Source: Pseudomonas syringae (lineage in GTDB: Bacteria; Pseudomonadota; Gammaproteobacteria; Pseudomonadales; Pseudomonadaceae). From it: a DNA stretch of 42,182 nt. Under the pieces are notes generated by a model that searched no databases, was not told the DNA's origin, and saw nothing but the letters and a program-made list of their open reading frames with translations. A program made the position numbers and the translations under genes. The stretch covers positions 1-42,182 of the forward strand of contig NZ_JPQU01000049.1 of the NCBI RefSeq assembly GCF_000737245.1. Reading direction: 5' to 3'. Shown in pieces: positions 1 through 6,523 of this stretch (within the stretch, counting starts at the first letter, position 1; every line of letters begins with the position of its first letter).

Positions 1-53
1 ATACCGGCCTGTCACGCCGGGGGTCGCGGGTTCGAGTCCCGTCCGCTGCGCCA
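1..53 (+). tRNA. tRNA-Asp (GTC), 3' part
   Basis: The window opens inside a tRNA. The anticodon arm CCGGCCTGTCACGCCGG carries anticodon GTC (Asp). It is followed by a T arm with the GGTTCGAGTCC loop and an encoded CCA at 51-53. The 5' acceptor strand and D arm lie outside the window. Confidence 0.93.
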
Positions 54-91
54 TATTCAGCTTCAAGGCCCTTGAACTCCTTGACGCAACA

Positions 92-117
92 GAAAGCCCG
101 CCTAGTGCGGGCTTTTT
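92..117 (+). terminator. Rho-independent terminator after tRNA-Asp
   Basis: A GC-rich hairpin (AAAGCCCGC / GCGGGCTTT, loop CTAGT) runs into five T residues 40 bases after the tRNA. It is the expected end of the tRNA transcript. Confidence 0.85.
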
Positions 118-167
118 GTTGTCTGCGATTTTTGGCTTTTGCTCTACTTCGTGGAGTACCGGTGCCC

Positions 168-269
168 GTTGGAGCGAGTGGGCGGCATTCCGACTTGCCC
201 GCGAAGAACGATAATGCGGTCTTACTGATGAATCGAGGCGCATGATTCGCGGGCAAGCCTCGCTCCAAC
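168..269. repeat. REPIN with a disrupted left arm
   Basis: Two inverted REP units with GTTGGAGCGAG heads face each other. The right arm is canonical. The left arm has 15 bases (179-193) in place of one G at the hairpin apex. The unchanged form of this class is at 9719-9810. Confidence 0.8.
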
Positions 270-396
270 AGAGGCGTGCGGATGCCTTGAGAGCAGGCCG
301 ACTGTCAGACCGCCTCGCTTCTGCTTTTGACTGCTTTTGATTTTGATCTGCTTTTGATCTTGGCGCCCCGTCAAACCACGCTGGCCGGAAGCCGAC

Positions 397-620
397 ATTG
401 ATTAGGCGGGTAAGCCGGCATGGATGCCGGTTTAGCCGCGCTGGGCCAGGGATGGCCCTTCGCGGCGGCCCGCCGAATGAATGTCGGATTACGGGCATGC
501 CGAGCCTGAGCGAGGGACCGAGTGGTGGGGCACAGCCTTTTTGGTTACTTTTTTGGCGTCTGAAAAAAGTGACGCGCCGTAAGGGCGCAACCATAAGTAA
601 CCGTTACCGAGGTAATGGAT
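397..620. repeat. Structured intergenic repeat element, non-coding
   Basis: This stretch contains successive short hairpins: CCGGCA/TGCCGG at 415-430, GGGCCA/TGGCCC at 443-458, CCGA/TCGG near 473-487, GTTACTTTTTT paired with AAAAAAGTGAC at about 544-571, and TTACC/GGTAA near 604-615. From memory it resembles a long intergenic repeat found at many loci in Pseudomonas genomes. An open frame crosses it (398-682), but its protein looks like a by-product of the repeat. Whether it is transcribed is unknown. Confidence 0.55.
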
Positions 621-663
621 ATGTACGCAAAAAACCTGTGCAGCTACCTCTGCTCAGGGTCAG

Positions 664-725
664 CTGTATCGGTTCACCCTAAACAAAATCCAACTGTACC
701 GCTCATCCCTCCTATAGCTGTAGCC
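664..725. promoter_or_regulatory. Three CTGTA direct repeats upstream of the DMT transporter
   Basis: CTGTATCGG (664), CTGTACCG (694) and CTGTAGCC (718) lie in the same orientation between the repeat element and the transporter gene. Repeated CTGTxCCG-like boxes are reminiscent of MocR-type regulator sites. No MocR gene is present nearby, so this is a motif-level suggestion only. Confidence 0.3.
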
Positions 726-773
726 AAGACCCCACCCACCTGCGTGACAGAATGACTGCCTTAATAGCTCGAC

Positions 774-1682
774 ATGCAGACACTCATGACCCAGCGCGAA
801 AACCAAGGCATGGCCCTCGGCCTGCTTGCCGTAATCATCTTCAGCTTGACCCTGCCCATGACCCGCATCGTGGTCCATGAAGTCAACCCGATCCTGGCCG
901 CGCTGGCTCGCGCACTGTTTGCGGCAGTACCCGCGGCGGTCTTACTGCTGTGGCGCCGGGAAAAACTGCCAACCTTCAGCCAGTTCAAAGGACTGTGCAT
1001 GGTTGTGCTCGGCGTGATCCTGGGTTTCCCCATGCTGTCGTCCTGGGCCATGCAAACCTTGCCTGCGTCCCACGGCGCGTTGGTCAATGGCCTACAGCCC
1101 ATGGTGGTCGCGCTGTTCGCCGCGTGGCTTTCACACGAACGTCCATCGAAAGCGTTCTGGATGTGCGCTGCACTGGGCAGCGGCCTCGTGCTGGGTTACG
1201 CCGTGATTCAGGGAGCGGGTTCGATCAGCCTCGGTGACCTGTTGATGGTACTGGCCATCGTCATGGGCGGGCTGGGTTATGCCGAAGGAGGGCGCCTGGC
1301 TAGAGAAATGGGCGGCTGGCAGGTGATCTGCTGGGCATTGGTAATCGCCAGTCCGCTGCTGCTGGGGCCGGTCGTGTGGCTGGCCTGGCGGCACGAGGGT
1401 GTCATTTCCAGTCAGGCGTGGTGGTCTTTCAGTTATATCACCCTGTTTTCCCAGTTTATTGGATTCTTCGCCTGGTATGCCGGGCTGGCCATGGGCGGCA
1501 TTGCCCGGGTCGGCCAGGTCCAGTTGCTGCAGATATTTTTCACCATGGCGTTTTCGGCACTGTTTTTTGGCGAGCATATCGACACCCTGACCTGGGTCTT
1601 CGCTGCGGCGGTGGTGTGTACGGTAATTCTGGGGCGTAAAACGGCCGTACAGCCTGCATTGGTGCAGGTGCCAGCCCGCTAA
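774..1682 (+). CDS. EamA/DMT-family transporter
   Basis: A 302-residue inner-membrane protein with about ten hydrophobic segments arranged as two similar halves, the pattern of the drug/metabolite transporter (EamA) family. The second half is recognisable from about residue 150 and the C-terminal block contains FFGEHIDTLTWVFAAAVV. Such proteins usually export small metabolites or amino acids; the substrate cannot be told from sequence. A second in-frame ATG at 786 gives a start MTQRENQG. Neither ATG has a clear Shine-Dalgarno sequence, so the start is uncertain by four residues. It stands alone and its promoter region carries the CTGTA repeats. Confidence 0.85.
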   Translation: MQTLMTQRENQGMALGLLAVIIFSLTLPMTRIVVHEVNPILAALARALFAAVPAAVLLLWRREKLPTFSQFKGLCMVVLGVILGFPMLSSWAMQTLPASHGALVNGLQPMVVALFAAWLSHERPSKAFWMCAALGSGLVLGYAVIQGAGSISLGDLLMVLAIVMGGLGYAEGGRLAREMGGWQVICWALVIASPLLLGPVVWLAWRHEGVISSQAWWSFSYITLFSQFIGFFAWYAGLAMGGIARVGQVQLLQIFFTMAFSALFFGEHIDTLTWVFAAAVVCTVILGRKTAVQPALVQVPAR

Positions 1683-1903
1683 GTGTAAGCAAGAACTGTA
1701 AGAGTCCTGTTTCAGGCGCGTGGGAATTTTCGTCGCGAGCCTGAACCGGGACTGAACGACGGCGCATGGGGGCAATAAAACCTTTGGATACCTGAACTTA
1801 TCTGCCTTTTCTGCCTCTCATGCCGGTAGCCATTGATCGCGGCAGCCTGATAAGCTCGCGGCTTTACTCGTTTGCCCTATTGGCGCATGAACAAGGAATC
1901 AGC

Positions 1904-2668
1904 ATGAAACAGCATCGGTTGGCAGCGGCGATTGCCCTGGTCGGTCTGGTACTCGCAGGTTGTGATAAGCAAGCCAGCACTGTTGAGCTCAAAACCCCGG
2001 CCCAGAAAGCGTCGTACGGCATTGGCCTGAACATGGGCAAAAGCCTGGCTCAGGAAGGCATGGATGACCTGGACTCCAAAGCCGTAGCCCAAGGCATCGA
2101 AGATGCCGTCGGCAAGAAAGAACAGAAACTGAAAGACGAAGAACTGGTTGAAGCTTTCGCTGCACTGCAAAAGCGTGCCGAAGAGCGTATGGCCAAGATG
2201 AGCGAAGAATCTGCCGCAGCCGGCAAAAAATTCCTCGAAGAAAATGGCAAGAAGGCAGGTGTAGTTACTACCGCTTCCGGCTTGCAGTATGAAATCGTCA
2301 AGAAAGCCGACGGCCCACAGCCTAAGCCGACTGACGTGGTAACTGTTCACTACGAAGGCAAACTGACTGACGGCAAGGTGTTCGACAGCTCCGTTGAGCG
2401 TGGCAGCCCGATCGATCTGCCGGTTAGCGGCGTGATCCCTGGCTGGGTTGAAGGCCTGCAACTGATGCACGTTGGCGAGAAGATCAAGCTCTTCATCCCG
2501 AGCGATCTGGCCTACGGCGCACAGAGCCCTAGCCCGACGATCCCTGCCAACTCGGTACTGGTATTCGATCTGGAGCTGATCGCTATCAAAGACCCGGCAG
2601 CAGCAGGCGCACCTGGTGCGGCAGACGCTGAGGAAGAAGAAGAGTCAGCGGCGCCTGCTTCCAAGTAA
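1904..2668 (+). CDS. FKBP-type peptidyl-prolyl isomerase lipoprotein
   Basis: A 254-residue envelope prolyl isomerase of the FkpA/Mip kind. The start at 1904 is chosen because AAGGAA sits just upstream and it yields a signal peptide ending in the lipobox LAGC, so Cys22 should be lipidated; the longer frame from 1820 would bury the signal. An N-terminal helical dimerisation domain rich in Lys/Glu (about 30-125) precedes the FKBP domain (about 130-225), with the family signatures VHYEGKLTDGKVFDSS, GVIPGWVEGL and IPSDLAYG. The tail is acidic and Ala-rich. Its likely role is folding or chaperoning outer-membrane and periplasmic proteins. A terminator follows directly, so it is probably monocistronic. 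Confidence 0.92.
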   Translation: MKQHRLAAAIALVGLVLAGCDKQASTVELKTPAQKASYGIGLNMGKSLAQEGMDDLDSKAVAQGIEDAVGKKEQKLKDEELVEAFAALQKRAEERMAKMSEESAAAGKKFLEENGKKAGVVTTASGLQYEIVKKADGPQPKPTDVVTVHYEGKLTDGKVFDSSVERGSPIDLPVSGVIPGWVEGLQLMHVGEKIKLFIPSDLAYGAQSPSPTIPANSVLVFDLELIAIKDPAAAGAPGAADAEEEEESAAPASK

Positions 2669-2689
2669 GCAACGCTCTGGCTTGACCAC

Positions 2690-2720
2690 AACGCCCCGTT
2701 TCGACGGGGCGTTGTCGTTT
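2690..2720 (+). terminator. Rho-independent terminator of the FKBP gene
   Basis: An AACGCCCCG / CGGGGCGTT hairpin with loop TTTCGA, followed by a T-rich stretch, begins 22 bases after the stop codon. Confidence 0.8.
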
Positions 2721-2960
2721 TCGGGCGAACCGATCTGAACGGTGGTAGTCCGATTACTTGAAAGTGTCCACAGGGGTGCCGAGAGTCGCCAGAGGTTTGT
2801 CCGACGATCCAACATGAATCAGGATATTGGCTTGTGGGTAACTTCTGAACAGGCTCAAGTCAACGATTTTTATGGTTTTTTTATGTGAGTAAAAAACGCC
2901 CGATTTGAGCTGAGGCCGCGTAGAACAAGGGTTTCGGCGCTAAAAAATGGCTCTGTTCAC

Positions 2961-2991
2961 AAGGTTATCCACAAGTTGTGTGGATAACCTT
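2961..2991. promoter_or_regulatory. Inverted pair of consensus DnaA boxes
   Basis: AAGGTTATCCACA (2961-2973) and TGTGGATAACCTT (2979-2991) form a perfect 13-bp inverted repeat with a five-base spacer. Each arm contains the DnaA 9-mer TTATCCACA. Weaker relatives are nearby (TGTCCACAGG at about 2765, TTGTGGGTAAC at about 2831), and a T/A-rich run lies at 2867-2896. The rest of the 2721-3063 gap shows no gene. Confidence 0.6.
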
Positions 2992-3063
2992 TGCGACGAA
3001 CCAATATCGATATTTGTAGGCCCGCTGTTTATCGGCACAGAACTTCGCTCAACGGGAGGGGAT

Positions 3064-3516
3064 ATGAAAGCACCGTGGAATCTTCTTAGATACTTGCCAA
3101 TGGCGCGCCGCCTCATGGCCGCCGGGCGCTTGCCGGGATTGCTGTTTGCTGTCGCTCGCAAAGGTTCGGCTGAAGGCAGTCGATTGGGCAGAATCAAGGA
3201 CGACCTGCGCTTGTTACAGGCCCTTTGCCTGGCGTATTGGCGCGGCGAGTATCGGGCAATCAGCCCCAAAGCGATTCTGTCCATCGTCGCAGGCTTGATG
3301 TATTTCCTCAGCCCGCTGGATGCGGTCCCTGACTGGATTCCCGGTATCGGCATGCTCGACGATATCGCCGTGCTCGCCTGGGTCATGAAAAGCCTTGATG
3401 CCGAGCTTGAAGCCTTTCGCCAGTGGCGGGCGGGTCAGTCACCGGAAAAACTGATTGTGGTGGAGCGTCTTCCAGCTACTCAGCAGTTGCTTGAGCGGGA
3501 GAAAGCCAAGGATTGA
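3064..3516 (+). CDS. DUF1232 (YkvA-like) protein
   Basis: A 150-residue protein of unknown function. The start at 3064 is preceded by GGGAGGGG, an excellent ribosome site; the longer frame from 2947 would run through the DnaA-box palindrome. The DUF1232 core is at about residues 70-110, with the characteristic ISPKAILSIVAGLMYFLSPL and DAVPDWIPGIGMLDD blocks, and probably forms a short membrane-associated helical pair. The N-terminus is basic and rich in Arg/Leu. No partner gene is close enough to suggest a pathway. Confidence 0.85.
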   Translation: MKAPWNLLRYLPMARRLMAAGRLPGLLFAVARKGSAEGSRLGRIKDDLRLLQALCLAYWRGEYRAISPKAILSIVAGLMYFLSPLDAVPDWIPGIGMLDDIAVLAWVMKSLDAELEAFRQWRAGQSPEKLIVVERLPATQQLLEREKAKD

Positions 3517-3641
3517 GGATGCGCCGTCGTGCTGGCAGTTGATCCGCGACATCCATTAGCGACCTAAGAGCATAGACAGCAGGCAAGTAGCCCCTGACCG
3601 CTGTTAAGATGCCAGCATATGGAATAAACCTACTCGTAATG

Positions 3642-3656
3642 TGTAGTTGTCCTACA
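3642..3656. promoter_or_regulatory. Possible operator of the XRE gene
   Basis: TGTAG-TTGTC-CTACA is a 5-bp inverted repeat ending ten bases before the XRE start codon. Its position suits autorepression by the downstream HTH protein, but the arms are short. Confidence 0.3.
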
Positions 3657-3666
3657 TGGGGGTTGT

Positions 3667-4014
3667 ATGGATCTGCAGGTTATTTCACGGGATGGCGAGC
3701 CAGAGTATGCCGTTCTGCCGTGGGCTCAGTATCAGGCGCTGCTGCGTGCAGCGGGTTTGTCTCACAAGCCGGGTGGCGAACCCTCTGATCAGAAGGCCGA
3801 GTCAAGCAGCGAGGCTGACGAGCTACCCGGTCTGGACCAACTGGCAACGTTAAGAGAGGCCAAGGGCCTTGAGAGGGCTCAACTGGCGCGCACCGTCGGA
3901 ATAAGCCCTTCTTATCTGGAATTGATCGAAACCGGCGTGCGTCAGCCAGATGCTGCCATTCGCCGCAGTCTGGCATGGGAACTTGGCGTACCCGGCTGGC
4001 GGGGTGAGGCATGA
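3667..4014 (+). CDS. XRE-family helix-turn-helix regulator
   Basis: A 115-residue protein with two parts. Residues 1-30 (LQVISRDGEPEYAVLPWAQY...) look like the short strand-helix segment found at the front of some antitoxin-type proteins. A low-complexity Ser/Glu linker follows, then an XRE-type HTH at about 55-110 (LATLREAKGLERAQLA..., GISPSYLELIETGVRQP). The start has GGGGG nine bases upstream. Its stop overlaps the next start (ATGA), so the two genes are translationally coupled. The most likely role is DNA-binding control of its own operon; a toxin-antitoxin role is possible but unproven. Confidence 0.8.
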   Translation: MDLQVISRDGEPEYAVLPWAQYQALLRAAGLSHKPGGEPSDQKAESSSEADELPGLDQLATLREAKGLERAQLARTVGISPSYLELIETGVRQPDAAIRRSLAWELGVPGWRGEA

Positions 4015-4370
4015 GCGTGCGCATCAGTCGTCAGCACTGGGAGGGGTTGTTGACTGAGCTGGACCAGGCACGCCGCCAGCGCCATCTTTTGACCTATCGT
4101 GCCTTGCTGGAGCGCTTGCAGTTGCCCAGCCCAGCCATGCAGACGCTGACTGCCGCGCTGGAGCATCTGGCCGCGCTGGACGCAAAGGCAGAGCAGCCCT
4201 TGCGCAGCTCCTTGGTGATCAGCCAGGGCGCCAGTCGTTTGCCGCGTACCGGCTTCTTTGAGTGTGTGGAGCGTCTGGGGCGGTTCTCAGGCCCCTCCGA
4301 TGGCGTCGCCGCCGCCTCTTGGCATGCCTCGGAAGTGGTGCGGGTGTTTGAGTTCAGTTATCCCGAGTAG
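4011..4370 (+). CDS. Unknown small protein coupled to the XRE regulator
   Basis: A 119-residue protein that I do not recognise. It begins within the stop codon of the XRE gene (ATGA overlap), which argues for a joint function. The first 65 residues are predicted mostly helical and rich in Leu/Arg/Gln (WEGLLTELDQARRQRHLLTYRALLERLQL). The C-terminal half has VISQGASRLPRTGFFECVERLGRFSG. There is no signal peptide or membrane segment, so it should be cytoplasmic. Codon use is like that of neighbouring genes. Confidence 0.75.
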   Translation: MSVRISRQHWEGLLTELDQARRQRHLLTYRALLERLQLPSPAMQTLTAALEHLAALDAKAEQPLRSSLVISQGASRLPRTGFFECVERLGRFSGPSDGVAAASWHASEVVRVFEFSYPE

Positions 4371-4389
4371 AGCGTGTCTGGCGCTGATC

Positions 4390-4480
4390 CTGTGGGAGCG
4401 GTGCTTGCCCGCGATAAGGGCACCGCAATTCTGAATTGAACCGCGTCCAGCCTTATCGCGGGCAAGCACCGCTCCCACAG
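4390..4480. repeat. REPIN (GTGGGAGCGGTGCTTGCCCGCGATAAG type)
   Basis: Two perfectly inverted REP units (4390-4419 and 4451-4480) flank a 31-base spacer in the gap between convergent genes. Confidence 0.9.
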
Positions 4481-4504
4481 CGGGTCCAGGTGCGGCAGAT
4501 ATTT

Positions 4505-6265
4505 CTACCCCAACTCCCGCGTATCAATCACATGCATGCTCGCGCCAATAACTTCTTTGGCATAGTGCTTGGCCTGGGAGGCGAGCTCGGCCAGTTGGCT
4601 GGCGTCGAGCCGGGTGCAGGACTCGGGATGCAGATGAATGACGCCGATGGACAGTGACAGCAGCGGGAAATCCTGGCGCTGGCCTTGGCGGTTCAGGGCG
4701 ATGAAGCAACCGGCGTGCAGGTGTTCGGCGCGGTAGAAGCGTCGGCATTGGTTCTGGAAATCCTCCAGCAGCACATTTAGCCGCCGCTCCCAGTCTTCGG
4801 AACCCAGCACCATCAGAAAATCATCACCGCCGATGTGCCCGACGAAATCCCGGCTCGGGTCGATGCGATCATTCAGGCACTGCGCCAGACACAACAACAC
4901 TTCATCCCCACGGCCGTAACCGTAGATGTCATTGAACGGTTTGAAGCTGTCGATATCCACGTAGCAGATCATCGACTCCCGGCCTTGTTGCAGCAGGCGC
5001 GTCAGGCATTGCTGAATCGGTACGTTACCCGGCAGCAAGGTCAGTGGGTTGGCATGTCGGGCTTGCTGGATCTTCAACTCAGTGATCAGTTTGAGCACGT
5101 CTATTACCCGACCCAGCCCCAGATAGGCACCATGGAGGGTGATGATGAAATCCTCCTCGATGCGCTGCCGGGCGCGGCTGGTCAACAGCCGGCTGACCTG
5201 TTGCAGGGACTGGCTCAGTTCCACGGCAAGAAAATCATCGCTCATTAACCGGCTGATGGGTTTGCGGGCGAACAGCTCGGTGCCGAAGGGCTTGAGCAGC
5301 ACTTCGGACAGGGAGTGTCGATGCACGATGCCGCAGGGTCGACCCTGTTCATCCAGAACCGCCATGGAGTTGAGGTTGGCCTGCTTGCGGAAAGCTTCGA
5401 GTACCGAGGCCGTGGGCGTGTCACGAGGCACGGCCGGTTGCTCGTTGAGCAACGCGCTGAGGTCGCTGCCTTCGTCAGCCATGGCCGGGCTGGCCAGGGC
5501 GTCGAGCTTGGGCAGCAAGGCGCGAGCGTCACGGGGAGGCTGTTCTTGCGGGCGGCATAGCAGGTAACCCTGGACCAGTTCGATACCCATCTCGTTGAGC
5601 ACCGCGAGTTCTTCCGGCAATTCGATGCCTTCAGCGATCACTTGTGCTCTTGAAGCCTTGGCCATTTGCAGCATGGAGCCGACGAACTCGCGCTTCACTG
5701 CGTCCTGATGGATGCCATCGATGAAGTGTCGGTCGATCTTCACGTACTCGGGGCGCAACTCCGACCACAGACGCAAACTCGAATACCCGGCACCCAGATC
5801 GTCCATGGCGATTGAAAAGCCCATGTCGCGATAGTGGTGAAGGGCGGTGTACAGCAGCTGGAAATCTTCGGTCGGGGTCTGTTCGGTCAGTTCGATCACC
5901 ACGGCGCTGGGCGCGATGCCATAGCGTTGCAGCAGTTCCAAGGTCCGACCCGGTGGGTGCGACGCTTCCAGCAGAGACTCGGGGGAAATATTCAGGAACA
6001 GCTTGCCTTCCAGCTTCTGTTCGCTGAACCGGCGACAAGCGCTTTCGCGGCAGGCTATTTCCAGTTCGCTGAGCCGTCCTGCATGACGCGCAACGGCGAA
6101 AAGACTCACAGGAGAGTGCAACACGCTGTTGGAAGGGCCACGGGTCAGCGCTTCGTAACCCAGAATGCGTCGTTCGGGCAAAGAGACGATGGGTTGAAAC
6201 AGACTGTGCAAATCACTGTGAGCCAGAATCGAACTCAGTGCGCTCAGCTGTTCAGTCGTGGGCAT
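4505..6265 (-). CDS. EAL-CBS-GGDEF cyclic-di-GMP protein
   Basis: A 586-residue protein with an N-terminal EAL phosphodiesterase domain (about 10-245), two CBS modules (about 265-390) and a C-terminal GGDEF domain (about 410-580). The EAL domain keeps the catalytic set: EAL at 38-40, LFLNIS, ELTEQ, DDLGAG, the Lys in YVKIDR, AEGIE and QGYLL. The cyclase motif is GGDDF (479-483) instead of GGDEF, and no RxxD inhibitory site precedes it. I infer an active phosphodiesterase whose cyclase-like domain may be regulatory; the CBS pair may bind an adenine nucleotide. No membrane segment is seen. The start MPTTEQL is preferred to the upstream frame start at 6319. Confidence 0.9.
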   Translation of the reverse strand: MPTTEQLSALSSILAHSDLHSLFQPIVSLPERRILGYEALTRGPSNSVLHSPVSLFAVARHAGRLSELEIACRESACRRFSEQKLEGKLFLNISPESLLEASHPPGRTLELLQRYGIAPSAVVIELTEQTPTEDFQLLYTALHHYRDMGFSIAMDDLGAGYSSLRLWSELRPEYVKIDRHFIDGIHQDAVKREFVGSMLQMAKASRAQVIAEGIELPEELAVLNEMGIELVQGYLLCRPQEQPPRDARALLPKLDALASPAMADEGSDLSALLNEQPAVPRDTPTASVLEAFRKQANLNSMAVLDEQGRPCGIVHRHSLSEVLLKPFGTELFARKPISRLMSDDFLAVELSQSLQQVSRLLTSRARQRIEEDFIITLHGAYLGLGRVIDVLKLITELKIQQARHANPLTLLPGNVPIQQCLTRLLQQGRESMICYVDIDSFKPFNDIYGYGRGDEVLLCLAQCLNDRIDPSRDFVGHIGGDDFLMVLGSEDWERRLNVLLEDFQNQCRRFYRAEHLHAGCFIALNRQGQRQDFPLLSLSIGVIHLHPESCTRLDASQLAELASQAKHYAKEVIGASMHVIDTRELG

Positions 6266-6412
6266 GGCAATCTCGAGGCAAGAAAAAGGGGCCAGGCAAT
6301 GATACGCCTGACCCCACATTTCACGACAGATTCATGACTGTTTGATGACGGTTGCTATCAAATAGCCATTTCTACCAAGGACAGTCTGTGATGATGCGAA
6401 CGCTCGCTGACC

Positions 6413-6500
6413 TGTGGGAGCGAATTCATTGGCGAAAGCGTTTTACCAGACACAGATGTTTCGCCTGATATACCGCTTCGCGAATGAATTCGCTCCCACA
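6413..6500. repeat. REPIN (GTGGGAGCGAATTCATT type)
   Basis: The inverted arms carry the GAATTCATTCGCGAA core. The left arm has GG for CG in the core. Confidence 0.85.
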
Positions 6501-6523
6501 TTTAAATCCCCGGCGTTATAGAT

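Noticed and set aside
398..682. A 94-codon frame in the structured repeat
   Set aside because: It runs through several hairpins, lacks a ribosome site and looks like the translation of a non-coding repeat.
1820..1903. N-terminal extension of the FKBP gene
   Set aside because: It would place 28 residues in front of a clear lipoprotein signal peptide; the ATG at 1904 has its own ribosome site.
4390..4480. REPINs as Rho-independent terminators
   Set aside because: They lack T-runs and occur in both orientations and between co-directional genes, though they may still affect mRNA ends.
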